From Amycolatopsis roodepoortensis (GTDB lineage Bacteria; Actinomycetota; Actinomycetes; Mycobacteriales; Pseudonocardiaceae): 64,000 bases of DNA. Under the pieces are notes generated by a model that searched no databases, had not been told where the DNA came from, and saw only the letters and a program-made list of their open reading frames with translations. The position numbers and the translations under genes were made by a program. Positions 1-8,673 of the stretch are shown here, piece after piece. Where the stretch lies: contig NZ_JADBEJ010000005.1 of the NCBI RefSeq assembly GCF_014873915.1, positions 2,356,001 through 2,420,000 on the forward strand. Reading direction: 5' to 3'. The first letter of the stretch is position 1. Every line of letters begins with the position of its first letter.

Positions 1-1055
1 GCCACGGCGGCGAGCACGAGTCCACCGAAGATCAGCCGGGTGTTGCCGAACCTCGCCACCAGCCGCGGGGTCAGCGTCGGCGCGAGGATCGCGTCGATCC
101 CCACGGCCAGCAGCGCCAGGCTCGTCTCCAGCGTCGACCAGCCCCGCAGTTCCTGCAGGTACAGCGTGACGAGGAACTGGAACCCGAAGAACGATCCGGC
201 GAACAGCAGGGCGCTGACGTTCGCCCGCACCAGCGGACCCGACTTCAGGATGCCGAGGCGCACCAGCGGCGCGGGCGAGCGGCGTTCGACGACCACGAAG
301 GCCGTCAGCGCCGCCACTCCCCCGGCGAACGACGCGAGGGTCCAGCCCCAGCCCTGTCCGGGGTGTTCCAGCCGGACCACCGCGTAGGCGATCAGCAGCA
401 TCGCCACGGTCACGGTGAGCGCTCCGGGGAGGTCCAGGCGACGCGGCACGCGTTCCTCGCCCGCCGGTTCCTTGATCAGCCACAGCGCGGCGAGCAGGAT
501 GACGGCGGACAGGATCACCGGAGTGAAGAACACCCAGCGCCAGTCGATCCTGGTCAGCAGGCCGCCGATGACCAGGCCGAGCGAGAAGCCGCCCGCCCCG
601 GTGCCGGCGTAGAACAGCAGCGCCTTGTTGCGTTTCGGGCCTTCCTCGAAGCTCGTGGTGATGATGGACAGCCCGGCCGGGGTCATGAAGGCCGCGGCGA
701 CGCCGGTGACGAACCGGGCGAGCAGCAGCATCCAGCCTTCGGTGGCGAACCCGCCCAGCCCGGAGAAGACGAGGAACACCACCAGCCAGGCGATGAACAT
801 GCGACGTCGGCCGTACATGTCGGCGGCGCGCCCGCCCAGCAGCATGAACCCGCCGTAGCCGAGCACGTAGGCGCTCACGACGCCGCTCAACGTCGCCGTC
901 GACAGCCCGAGTTCGGCCCGGATGGACGGCAGCGCCACGTTCAGCATCGCGACGTCGATGCCCTCCAGGAAGATGGCGCCGCACAGCACCACGAGCACGC
1001 CCCAGGCCCGCCCGCCCATCCGGTCGGCGCGCGGAAGCGTTTGCGAGTTGCTCAA
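1..1055 (-). CDS. MFS drug/metabolite exporter (C-terminus cut off by window edge)
   Basis: Proton-driven efflux transporter of the DHA2-like (14-helix) major facilitator type. Reading the minus strand from a TTG at 1055 gives a continuous hydrophobic protein of about 351 residues with many membrane segments. The motif-A-like stretch GRAADMYGRRR sits in the loop after helix 2, and several long hydrophobic helices follow. The frame runs off the left edge, so the last helices are missing. The TTG has GGGAG about 8 bases upstream; an ATG at 1019 is the alternative start. It is divergent from the HxlR regulator that begins at 1153, a classic regulator/efflux pair, so it is probably repressed by that protein. 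The substrate cannot be read from sequence. Confidence 0.85.
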   Translation of the reverse strand, partial: MSNSQTLPRADRMGGRAWGVLVVLCGAIFLEGIDVAMLNVALPSIRAELGLSTATLSGVVSAYVLGYGGFMLLGGRAADMYGRRRMFIAWLVVFLVFSGLGGFATEGWMLLLARFVTGVAAAFMTPAGLSIITTSFEEGPKRNKALLFYAGTGAGGFSLGLVIGGLLTRIDWRWVFFTPVILSAVILLAALWLIKEPAGEERVPRRLDLPGALTVTVAMLLIAYAVVRLEHPGQGWGWTLASFAGGVAALTAFVVVERRSPAPLVRLGILKSGPLVRANVSALLFAGSFFGFQFLVTLYLQELRGWSTLETSLALLAVGIDAILAPTLTPRLVARFGNTRLIFGGLVLAAV

Positions 1056-1152
1056 GATCGGATCTCCCTCAGTGAACGGGAACCGACGGTTACCCATCAG
1101 CCGGTCGGTTCCCTCTTGTAACCAAGGGGATCTTCCGTCACCATCGACGACC

Positions 1153-1575
1153 ATGGAAGAAGGCACTTTGAACTCACCTAGTCGTTGTGAACTCACCGAG
1201 GAGGACTACGAGGCCTTCCAGTGGGACACGCGCGAAGACTGCGAGGTCCGCCAGATCCTCGACCGGGTGGCGGACAAATGGTCGCTCCTGGTGATCGCGC
1301 TGCTCGACCGGAACACGCTGCGGTTCACCGAGCTCAAGTACAAGATCGACGGCATCAGCCAGCGCATGCTCACCACCACGCTGCGCCATCTCGAACGAGA
1401 CGGGCTGGTGAGCCGCACCGTCTACCCGGTGGTGCCGCCCCGCGTCGAGTACGCGCTGACGCCGCTGGGGATGACGCTGCACAAGACGATCCAGTCGCTG
1501 GTCACCTGGACCGAGGACCACCAGGGCGAGATCGCCCTCGCGCGCGCCCAGTACGACAAACGCGCCGCCGTCTAG
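1153..1575 (+). CDS. HxlR-family transcriptional regulator
   Basis: A 140-residue winged-helix regulator. The motif DCEVRQILDRVADKWSLL is the HxlR signature (conserved Cys followed by the first helix), then LRFTELKYKIDGISQRMLT is the recognition-helix region and LERDGLVSRTVYPVVPPRVEY the wing. Such proteins often respond to oxidised Cys, quinones or aldehydes and control a divergent gene. Here the divergent gene is the MFS exporter, with about 100 bp between the two starts. The length is typical of the family, unlike the two HxlR-SCP2 fusions later in the window. Confidence 0.88.
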   Translation: MEEGTLNSPSRCELTEEDYEAFQWDTREDCEVRQILDRVADKWSLLVIALLDRNTLRFTELKYKIDGISQRMLTTTLRHLERDGLVSRTVYPVVPPRVEYALTPLGMTLHKTIQSLVTWTEDHQGEIALARAQYDKRAAV

Positions 1576-1583
1576 GGAGCCGC

Positions 1584-2555
1584 ATGGCCAGACTGTCCGG
1601 AGGGGATCCGTCACTGCTGCGGCGGCTCAACGCCATCGCCGTCCTGCGGGCGCTGTACGAGGCCGAGGAACTCACCCTCGCGGAGCTGGTCAAGACGAGC
1701 GCGGTCTCCCGTCCGACGGTCGAGGAGATCGCCACCGACCTCGGGGAACAAGGGCTGGTCGAGGAGGTCCCGCTTCCGCCCGGCGCGCCGCGGCCGGTGG
1801 GGCGGCCCGCCAAGCGGTACCGCTTCCGCCACGAGTCCGGGCACGTCGCCGGCCTCGAGATCGGCCCGCGTCAGGCGTTGTGCCTGGTCGCCGACCTGCG
1901 GGGCGAGGTCGTCGGACGGGCGAAGACCGGGCTCACCCCCGAGACGGACGCGGCCACCCGGCTCGCCACGGCGCATCGGGTGCTCGCCGCGGCCCTCGAA
2001 GGTCACGCCGGCGTGCGGGTGCTCGGCATCGGCACGACGGGCGTGGTGTCCGGCGGCAAGGTCGTCCACAATTACCGCCTTCCCGGCTGGACCGGCGTCG
2101 ACCTGCCCGCGGAGTTCGGTGGCGGCTGCCCGGTGCTGGCCGGGAACGACACCGAACTCGCCACGCTTGCCGAACACTGGCGCGGTGCCGCGCGCGGCGT
2201 CGACGACGTCGTCTACGTGCGGACCGGGCACACCGTCTCGCTGGGCCTGCTGCTCGGCGGGAAGCTGCACGCGGGCCACCACGGCGCCGCCGGCGAGATC
2301 GGCGCCCTGCGACCGGCAGGCGGGTTCGCCGAGCTCGTCGCCGCCACCGTCCTCGCCGTCGATCCGCAGCTGGTGGTGATCGGCGGCACCGGCGATCTGA
2401 CCGCGAAACTGCGCACCGAGCTCGCTCGGCTTTGCCTGTTCCCGGTGCGCGTCGAGACCTCGGCGCTCGGCGAGGACTCGGTGGCGCTCGGCGCGGTCCG
2501 GCTGGCGCTGAACCGGGTGGAGCGCGACCTGTTCAGTGTCGAGGACGTCGCCTGA
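1584..2555 (+). CDS. ROK-family transcriptional regulator
   Basis: A 323-residue protein starting 8 bp after the HxlR gene. The N-terminus is a winged-helix DNA-binding domain (roughly residues 10-75, with LTLAELVKTSAVSRPTVEEI as helix-turn-helix). The rest is a ROK actin-like fold with the expected Gly-rich loops (VLGIGTTGVVSGG, VVIGGTGDL). ROK regulators usually sense sugars or sugar phosphates. The usual cysteine-rich zinc site of active ROK kinases is not visible, so it is read as a regulator and not a kinase. The 3' end overlaps the convergent permease gene by 23 bp. Confidence 0.82.
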   Translation: MARLSGGDPSLLRRLNAIAVLRALYEAEELTLAELVKTSAVSRPTVEEIATDLGEQGLVEEVPLPPGAPRPVGRPAKRYRFRHESGHVAGLEIGPRQALCLVADLRGEVVGRAKTGLTPETDAATRLATAHRVLAAALEGHAGVRVLGIGTTGVVSGGKVVHNYRLPGWTGVDLPAEFGGGCPVLAGNDTELATLAEHWRGAARGVDDVVYVRTGHTVSLGLLLGGKLHAGHHGAAGEIGALRPAGGFAELVAATVLAVDPQLVVIGGTGDLTAKLRTELARLCLFPVRVETSALGEDSVALGAVRLALNRVERDLFSVEDVA

Positions 2556-3921
2556 GCAGGCTGATCACCACGATCAGCACGGCCACCGCGCCGCTGGTGA
2601 ACAGCTGCGTCCGCGCATCGGCGTCCGTCCACATGAGAACGAGGACGCCCGCCATCGCGAGCAGCGCGACCCAGCTGAGCCAAGGGAAACCCCACATCCG
2701 TACCGGCAGGTCCGCGGCCGTGCCGTCCCGTTCCGCCGCCTTCCGCAGCCGCAGCTGCGAGATCGCGACGAAGATCCAGACGAGCAGGATGTTCGCCCCG
2801 ATGGCGTTCAGCAGGAAGGGCAGGACGTGTTCGGGGGCGAGGAAGTTCAGCAGTACGGCCACGAAACCGAAGGCCACCGACGCGAGCACCGCCGTCCGCG
2901 GGACGCCTGCGCCGGACAGCTTCAGCATCGCGCGCGGCGCTTCGCCACGTTCGGCCAGCGAGAACACCATCCGTGAGGCGCCGTAAAGGTTGGCGTTCAG
3001 CGCCGACAGCAGCGAGGTCAGCACGACGAAACTCATCAGGAGCGCCGCCGACGGCACCCCGATCCGCTCCAGGATGGTCACGAACGGGCTGGTGTTGGCC
3101 GACGCGGTCTCCCACGGCAGCAACAGCACCATCAGCGCCACGGAACCGACGTAGAACAGCAGCAGCCGCACGATGACCGTGCGCGTGGTGCGGCGGATCG
3201 AATCCGCCGGGTCGTCGGACTCCGCCGCGGCGATGGTGACCAGTTCCATGCCGCCGAAGGAGAACGCGACCGCGAGCAGACCGGTCAGCACGCCCTGCAG
3301 GCCGTTGGGCAGGAAACCACCGTGCCCGGTGAGGTTGTCCAGGCCGACCGGCGTCGTACCCGGCAGGATCCCGAACACCGCCAGCGTGCCCAGGACGAGG
3401 AAGGCGACCACGGCGGTCACCTTGATCGCGCCGAACCAGAACTCGAACTCCCCGAACGAGCGCACCGCGAACAGGTTCACCACCGTGAGCACCGCCATGA
3501 ACAGCAGTACCCAGGTCCACTGTGGAACCTGCGGCAGCAGCCCGTTCGCGATCCCCGCCGCCGCGGTGGCCTCGGCCGCGACCACGACCACCAGCAGCGA
3601 CCAGTACAGCCAGCCGACGGTGAACCCGGCCCAGCGGCCGAGCGCCTTCTCCGCGTACACCGAGAACGAACCGCTGCTCGGCTCGGCGGCGGCCATCTCG
3701 CCCAGCATGCGCATCACGAGCACCATGAGCAGGCCGGCGACCACGTACGACAGCAGGATGCCCGGCCCCGCGGTCTTGATCCCCGCGCCGGTGCCGACGA
3801 ACAGCCCGGCGCCGATCGCCCCGCTGATGGCCAGCATGGTGACGTGCCGCCGCCGGAAGCCGGTGCCGAGCGACCTGGTCTCGGTCGCGGTCACGGGTTC
3901 GGCGGGACCTGGTGCGGGCAT
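2533..3921 (-). CDS. APC-family amino-acid permease (GABA permease-like)
   Basis: A 462-residue, roughly 12-helix permease of the amino acid-polyamine-organocation superfamily. The N-terminal motif RHVTMLAISGAIGAGLFVG (helix 1) and the SFGGMELVTIAAAESDDP region (helix 6) match the amino-acid transporter subfamily that includes GabP and AnsP. It follows a PLP-dependent decarboxylase on the same strand, so it probably imports the amino acid or exchanges it for the amine that enzyme makes. The ATG at 3921 is used here; an in-frame TTG at 3957 would overlap the decarboxylase stop by 4 bp (translational coupling) and is a real alternative. Confidence 0.85.
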   Translation of the reverse strand: MPAPGPAEPVTATETRSLGTGFRRRHVTMLAISGAIGAGLFVGTGAGIKTAGPGILLSYVVAGLLMVLVMRMLGEMAAAEPSSGSFSVYAEKALGRWAGFTVGWLYWSLLVVVVAAEATAAAGIANGLLPQVPQWTWVLLFMAVLTVVNLFAVRSFGEFEFWFGAIKVTAVVAFLVLGTLAVFGILPGTTPVGLDNLTGHGGFLPNGLQGVLTGLLAVAFSFGGMELVTIAAAESDDPADSIRRTTRTVIVRLLLFYVGSVALMVLLLPWETASANTSPFVTILERIGVPSAALLMSFVVLTSLLSALNANLYGASRMVFSLAERGEAPRAMLKLSGAGVPRTAVLASVAFGFVAVLLNFLAPEHVLPFLLNAIGANILLVWIFVAISQLRLRKAAERDGTAADLPVRMWGFPWLSWVALLAMAGVLVLMWTDADARTQLFTSGAVAVLIVVISLLRRRPRH

Positions 3922-3953
3922 GGTGGATCCATTCGTCTGCGGTACGCGGGAGC

Positions 3954-5318
3954 TCAACCGCGGGACAACTCTTCCAGCCGTTCGTGGAGCCGGTCGACGT
4001 GGTCCTCGCTTTCGGGCTTCATCAGCACGCTACGCAGGATCCTCGCGCCGTCCGCATCCGCGTCGGCCCCGGTGTGACGCAGACCGAACTGCGGCTCGCT
4101 CACCCGCAGCGTGCTGAGGAACACCGGCTCCCTCGCCGCGGCCATGCCGTTGCGCAGGATCCGCGCGCTCGCCTGGTCGATGTTCGACAGCGAAAACGGT
4201 TCCGTGCGGGGGAAGTAGGTGACGATGTCGAGTTCCGGTGGCTGGTACAGGTCGAACCGCTCGGAGTCCTCCAGCAGCTTCGCCCACCGCAACGCCGCGC
4301 GGCGCCCGGCGGCGAGCACCCGGCCCAGCCCCTCGGGAGTGGGCGGCAGCACCCGGAAGGTGAGCCACAACGCGGCGGCGGCCGCCCCCGCCCGGGAGCA
4401 TTCGAGGCTGATCTCGCCGAGATGCAGGTCTTCCGAGGTGAAGTAGGTGTACGGCGAATCGTGCAGGTAGAACCGGCCCGCAGCGGGATCTTTGAACAGC
4501 ACCGCGCCGCAACCGTAGGGCTGGAGGCCGTGCTTGTGCGGATCGATGACGATCGAATCGGCCTCGGCGATGGCGAGCCACGGGGCTTCGGGGAGCCCTT
4601 CCGGACCGTCCAAACCGGACAGAAGCCGGAAGAACCCACCGTAGGCGGCATCGACGTGCACGCGGACGCCGTAGCGTTCACGCAGCGCCAGCGCCTCGTG
4701 GACCGGCTCCACCGTGCCGAGCGCGGTCGTGCCGGCGGTGAGCACCACGGTGCCGATCTTCCCGGTGCGCAGCAGGTCTTCGAGCGCGTCGAGGTCCATG
4801 GCGCCGCGCGCGTCGACGGGCACCGTGTGTCCCTCGACGCCGAGCACGCCGCACATCCGGCCGTGCGTGTAATGCGCCTCGGCGCTGTACGCGATCCCCT
4901 TGCCCGGATGCGTTTCCCGCGCGACGAACAGCGCTTCGAGGTTCGCCATCGTGCCGCTGGTGGTCAGATGCCCCAGATGTTCCGGGTAGCCGAACATCGT
5001 GGCGAGCTGACGGACGACCTCGCGTTCCATCTCGGCCGTCGCGGGGCCGCCGTCGAGCGCGTGGTTGTTGGGGTTGACCAGCATCGCGGCCAGGTAGCCG
5101 ACGACCGCGGCCGGATGCGGCGGTTTGAGCATCTGGCCGGCGTAGGAGGGGTGGAAGAACGGGTAGTTGTCCTTCAGCCGCTCGGTGAGCTCCTCGAACG
5201 CCGCCTCGAACCGCCCGTCGGAGACCTCCAGGGACGGATGCTGCCGGAAGGCGGCGAACGTCTCCGCCCACGCCTCGTTCGACGTCAACGCCTGACCGAG
5301 CCAGTACCGGAAGTCCAT
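3954..5318 (-). CDS. PLP-dependent amino-acid decarboxylase (group II)
   Basis: A 454-residue type-II fold-I PLP enzyme related to glutamate, tyrosine and aromatic-L-amino-acid decarboxylases. Visible motifs are TTSGTMANLEAL (about 119-130, cofactor phosphate and substrate contacts), HVDAAYGG with Asp223 that pairs with the pyridine nitrogen, and IDPHKHG with Lys262 as the PLP Schiff-base lysine. It removes the carboxyl group of an amino acid to give the amine; the exact substrate cannot be set from sequence. The downstream permease and upstream MarR gene on the same strand suggest one small inducible uptake and decarboxylation unit. Confidence 0.86.
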   Translation of the reverse strand: MDFRYWLGQALTSNEAWAETFAAFRQHPSLEVSDGRFEAAFEELTERLKDNYPFFHPSYAGQMLKPPHPAAVVGYLAAMLVNPNNHALDGGPATAEMEREVVRQLATMFGYPEHLGHLTTSGTMANLEALFVARETHPGKGIAYSAEAHYTHGRMCGVLGVEGHTVPVDARGAMDLDALEDLLRTGKIGTVVLTAGTTALGTVEPVHEALALRERYGVRVHVDAAYGGFFRLLSGLDGPEGLPEAPWLAIAEADSIVIDPHKHGLQPYGCGAVLFKDPAAGRFYLHDSPYTYFTSEDLHLGEISLECSRAGAAAAALWLTFRVLPPTPEGLGRVLAAGRRAALRWAKLLEDSERFDLYQPPELDIVTYFPRTEPFSLSNIDQASARILRNGMAAAREPVFLSTLRVSEPQFGLRHTGADADADGARILRSVLMKPESEDHVDRLHERLEELSRG

Positions 5319-5397
5319 CGAGCACGCCCTTCGCTTCGTTCGGCTCCAAAAAACGTAGGAGCCGGTGAAGGCCGCGCGCAACCGTCTTCGGTAGGGG

Positions 5398-5931
5398 TCA
5401 GATCTTGCGGGTCCGCCGCTCCTCGCCCTTCTCCTCCAGTTGCCGGACGATCTCCCGCAGCGAAGCGGCCAGCTCGGTGCACTTCTCGGGGCTGAGCCGG
5501 GCGGTGACGAACGCTTCCTCCTGGTTGAACTCCGGGAAGAGTTCCCGCATCAGCCGTTCCCCTTCCGGGGTCAGCGCGAGCAGTACCAATCGTCCGTCCA
5601 CCGGATGTTTGCGCCGGGTGACCAGGCCGTGCGCCTCCAGGGTCTTCATGACGCCGGTGAGCGTTCCCTTGGTGATGCCGGACTCGGCGGCGACGTGCCT
5701 GGTCTCCTTCTCGCCGAAGATCCACACCACCCACAGCACTACGAACGCGGTCCAGGTGAGACCCGCCGTGCGCAGGACCGAGTTCTCGAAATGCAGCCGG
5801 ACGGCCGTCGCGGCGCGGTGGAGATTGGCCACCGCCTCCATCCGCTCCCACAGCAGCGGGATACCGCCCAGTTTGGCCCGCACGGCGGTCTCGGTCTCGG
5901 CCAGTGTGTGATACCCGGTCAACAGCCACAT
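5398..5931 (-). CDS. MarR-family transcriptional regulator
   Basis: A 177-residue winged-helix dimeric regulator. ESGITKGTLTGVMKTLEAHGLVTR is the recognition helix and the wing begins at KHPVDGRLVLLALT, as expected in MarR proteins. Flanking helices at both ends form the dimerisation region. It lies 80 bp upstream of the decarboxylase on the same strand and is the likely local regulator of the decarboxylase-permease pair. The ATG at 5931 is chosen; an in-frame start at 5967 adds 12 residues with no family resemblance. Confidence 0.82.
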   Translation of the reverse strand: MWLLTGYHTLAETETAVRAKLGGIPLLWERMEAVANLHRAATAVRLHFENSVLRTAGLTWTAFVVLWVVWIFGEKETRHVAAESGITKGTLTGVMKTLEAHGLVTRRKHPVDGRLVLLALTPEGERLMRELFPEFNQEEAFVTARLSPEKCTELAASLREIVRQLEEKGEERRTRKI

Positions 5932-6036
5932 CCTCACCGGCCCCGGAGGTACCAGCCCGGTGGGCACGCACCCCCGCGCACCCGCTCCGCAGATCGTATG
6001 CGGAACGGGCGTGAGTCCACAGTGGCCTTTCGGAGG

Positions 6037-6309
6037 TCAAGCGGCGGTCGCCAGCGGCTCCACGAGCTCTTGTCCTGTTTCGGACAATTCCGCCGGTACC
6101 CGGCTGCCGGGAACACCACCGGCGGGAAGCCGGATCAGGCCGGCGTGGGCGAGGCGGTGGGCCGTGCTCTGGTCGCTGCACGGCAGGCCGTCGACATAGA
6201 GATCCGGCTCCAGGCTGACGGTGATTTCAGCCCGTCCCTGTGCCACGGCTCGGAGCATGGCCAGGGCCCGGTGCGACAGGCCTTCGGGGTCTTGCGCTCT
6301 CTCGTTCAT
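6037..6309 (-). CDS. Small conserved-type hypothetical protein, winged-helix-like
   Basis: A 90-residue protein with good codon bias and a plausible ribosome binding site (GGAGTGACC before ATG). The middle, SDQSTAHRLAHAGLIRLPAGGVPG, followed by AELSETGQELV, looks like a short winged-helix unit (helix, 'GLI', wing, 'LTxxG' element). No catalytic motif is present. No obvious functional partner is adjacent. Function unknown. Confidence 0.6.
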   Translation of the reverse strand: MNERAQDPEGLSHRALAMLRAVAQGRAEITVSLEPDLYVDGLPCSDQSTAHRLAHAGLIRLPAGGVPGSRVPAELSETGQELVEPLATAA

Positions 6310-6369
6310 TCGGGGTCACTCCTCTGACCTGGGAGTTTCCCGTCAGCGATGGTTCAAACATGACCCCGG

Positions 6370-7287
6370 TCACCGTTGGGGTACGGCCGCGCGATGCTCG
6401 GTGATGTCGCCGAACAGGTCGCCCATCTCCTCGACGCGCTCGAGCACCTGGCCGGCGGTGAACAGCAGGTCCTCGGCCTTGCGGCAGGCTTCGACCTCCT
6501 CCCAGGTCACCGGCGTGGAGACGGTCGGGATGGCGCGGCCCCGCAGCGAATACGGCGCGATGGTGGTCTTGGCGGTGTTGTTCTGGCTCCAGTCGATGAA
6601 CACCCGGCCGGGGCGGATGGCCTTCGCCATTTTGGCGACCACGGTTTCCGGTGAGCGGCGCGCCAGCTCCTCCGCGACGGCCTTGGCGTACTCGGAGGTG
6701 CGTTCGTCCGACCGCGTGCGCACCGGGCAGTACAACTGCATTCCCTTGTTGCCGCTCGTCTTCGCGTACACCGTCAGGCCGTCCCCGGTCAGCAGGTCGC
6801 TGAGGATCTCGGCCACCCGGCAGCAGTCGACGACGTCCGCGGGCGGCCCCGGATCGAGATCGAACACCAGCAGATCGGGCGATCTCCGCGCGCCGCGCGG
6901 GCCGACGGTCCACTGTGGAATGTGCAGTTCCAGCGCGGCGAGATTGGCCGCCCACATCAGCGTCGGCAGGTCGCCGACCACCGGGTAGTCGAGCGTCTCC
7001 TCCCCGCCACGACGGCCGCGGTTGGTGAGCTTCGCCGTGCGCACCCAATCGGGGGCGTGCCGGGAAACGTTCTTCTCGTAGAACGGTTCGCCGTCGACGC
7101 CGTCGGGGAACCGGCGGAACGTGGCGGCGCGGTCACGCAGATGGGGGAGCATGGCGGGGGCTATCCGGCGGTAGTAGTCGAGGACCTCGCGTTTCGTGAA
7201 ACCATGCGCGGGGTAGAGCACCTTGTCCAGATTGGACAAGCCCAGCCGCCGCCCCTCGACCTCGACCGTCATCCGCTGCTCAGGCAC
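6370..7287 (-). CDS. LigD-type DNA polymerase (primase-polymerase) domain protein
   Basis: A 305-residue stand-alone archaeo-eukaryotic primase-type polymerase of the bacterial NHEJ LigD family. Diagnostic features are LSNLDKVLYP near the N-terminus, FYEKNVSRHAPDW, the metal-binding LLVFDLDPGP and the SGNKGMQLYCPV segment, plus WSQNNTAKTT near the C-terminus. It fills gaps at broken DNA ends. Start GTG at 7287 is chosen; ATG at 7272 is possible. It is divergent from a stand-alone ATP-dependent ligase at 7333, so the two LigD activities that are often one polypeptide are here split. No Ku gene is in the window. Confidence 0.88.
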   Translation of the reverse strand: MPEQRMTVEVEGRRLGLSNLDKVLYPAHGFTKREVLDYYRRIAPAMLPHLRDRAATFRRFPDGVDGEPFYEKNVSRHAPDWVRTAKLTNRGRRGGEETLDYPVVGDLPTLMWAANLAALELHIPQWTVGPRGARRSPDLLVFDLDPGPPADVVDCCRVAEILSDLLTGDGLTVYAKTSGNKGMQLYCPVRTRSDERTSEYAKAVAEELARRSPETVVAKMAKAIRPGRVFIDWSQNNTAKTTIAPYSLRGRAIPTVSTPVTWEEVEACRKAEDLLFTAGQVLERVEEMGDLFGDITEHRAAVPQR

Positions 7288-7332
7288 CCTTCGACGATAG
7301 AGGACCGAAGGGATTTCCGGGTACCGTGAGGC

Positions 7333-8298
7333 ATGAGCTCCGTGCCGGACGCGATCGCCCCGATGCTGGCGACCGACGGCGACCTGCCCACCGGCGGATG
7401 GGGCTACGAATACAAATGGGACGGCTACCGCTGCTGCCTGCGTGTCGCGCGGGACGGCGAGACCCGCCTGACGAGCCGCCGAGGCCTCGACGTCACGGCG
7501 ACGTACCCGGACGTGACCGCGGAAGCACTGAGCGGGCACGAAGCCGTCCTCGACGGCGAGATCGTCGTCCTCGACGAGCAGGGGCGGCCCAGCTTCCCGC
7601 TGTTGCAGACCCGGCATCTGCGCACCCCGGACGCGTCCCTGCTGGAACGCAGCCCGGTGCATTTCTTCGCCTTCGACGTGCTGTACCTCGACGGTGACGA
7701 CCTGCTCGACGAGCCGTACGAGGCCAGGCGCGAGGTGCTGACCTCCCTGGGCGCCGATGGCCGCATCGCCATCCCACCGGGTTACACCGACGACGACATC
7801 TCCCCCGATCAGCTGCTCGACGTCGTCCGGCAGCACGCGCTCGAAGGGCTGATCGCGAAGAAGCTCGACAGCCGCTACCACCCGGGCAAGCGGACACGCC
7901 AATGGATCAAACGGGCGCTGTGGCACACCCAGGAGGTCGTGATCGGCGGCTGGCGGCCCGGCGATGGACGGCGTTCGGGGACGCTCGGCGCGTTGCTGCT
8001 GGGCGCGCACGACGAAGCCGGCGACCTTCGGTACATCGGCGACGTCGGGACCGGATTCAGCGACAAGGTCCTCGAAGACCTGCACGCCCGGCTCACCCCG
8101 CTGGAGCGGAAGAAGCCACCGTTCGCGTCGGAGGTCCCGCGCGACCGGGCCCGGCGGGCGCACTGGGTGGAGCCCGAACTCGTCGGGGAGGTCGTGCACC
8201 GGAACTGGACGCCCGACGGCCGTCTGCGGCACACGACCTGGCGAGGACTGCGGGCGGACAAGACGCCGGAGGACGTCAAGTTTCCCTCCGCTGGATGA
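7333..8298 (+). CDS. ATP-dependent DNA ligase (LigD ligase domain / LigC type)
   Basis: A 321-residue ligase with motif I EYKWDGYR (Lys28 is the adenylation residue), LDGEIVVLDE (motif III region), FDVLYLDG, EGLIAKKLDS (motif IV) and RQWIKRA (motif V), followed by an OB-fold domain. It seals nicks using ATP and probably works with the polymerase encoded divergently 45 bp away, a shared promoter region being likely. The last 23 bp overlap the convergent VOC gene. Confidence 0.9.
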   Translation: MSSVPDAIAPMLATDGDLPTGGWGYEYKWDGYRCCLRVARDGETRLTSRRGLDVTATYPDVTAEALSGHEAVLDGEIVVLDEQGRPSFPLLQTRHLRTPDASLLERSPVHFFAFDVLYLDGDDLLDEPYEARREVLTSLGADGRIAIPPGYTDDDISPDQLLDVVRQHALEGLIAKKLDSRYHPGKRTRQWIKRALWHTQEVVIGGWRPGDGRRSGTLGALLLGAHDEAGDLRYIGDVGTGFSDKVLEDLHARLTPLERKKPPFASEVPRDRARRAHWVEPELVGEVVHRNWTPDGRLRHTTWRGLRADKTPEDVKFPSAG

Positions 8299-8668
8299 AC
8301 CGAAGCATGTTGCCGGAGGGGTCGAGGAAGGCACAATCGCGGACTCCGCCGGACCGGTCGATCGGTTCCTGCATCACTTCCGCGCCCGCGGCCTCGATGC
8401 GCTCGAAAGTGCCGTCGCAGTCGTCGGTCGCGAAGACGAGACGGCTCAGCAAGGCTTTGGCCATCAGGTCTTCGATCGCGGACCGGTCCGCCGGTGAGGC
8501 GCCCCGGCCGGGCGGTTCGAGGACGATCCGCACGTCCGGCTGCGAAGGCGGACCGACACTCACCGGTCCGTCGTCCCACACGGTGAAGCCGAGCACGTCA
8601 CGGTAGAAGCCGAGAGCGCTGCCGACATCGTGGACGACGAGCGTGCAGGAGGAGAACCGGAGCTCCAT
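8276..8668 (-). CDS. VOC-superfamily protein (glyoxalase/bleomycin-resistance fold)
   Basis: A 130-residue protein of the vicinal oxygen chelate fold. The N-terminal beta-alpha unit (LVVHDVGSALGFYRDVLGF) and C-terminal DPSGNMLRFIQ are typical. Such proteins act as metal-dependent isomerases, dioxygenases or ligand-binding resistance proteins; nothing here decides which. It lies 6 bp downstream of the SigJ-type sigma factor on the same strand and may be co-transcribed with it. Confidence 0.8.
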   Translation of the reverse strand: MELRFSSCTLVVHDVGSALGFYRDVLGFTVWDDGPVSVGPPSQPDVRIVLEPPGRGASPADRSAIEDLMAKALLSRLVFATDDCDGTFERIEAAGAEVMQEPIDRSGGVRDCAFLDPSGNMLRFIQRRET

Positions 8669-8673
8669 GCCGG

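Noticed and set aside
1221..1583. N-terminal extension of the ROK gene into the HxlR gene
   Set aside because: The extra residues are an out-of-frame reading of HxlR; ATG 1584 gives the normal ROK regulator length.
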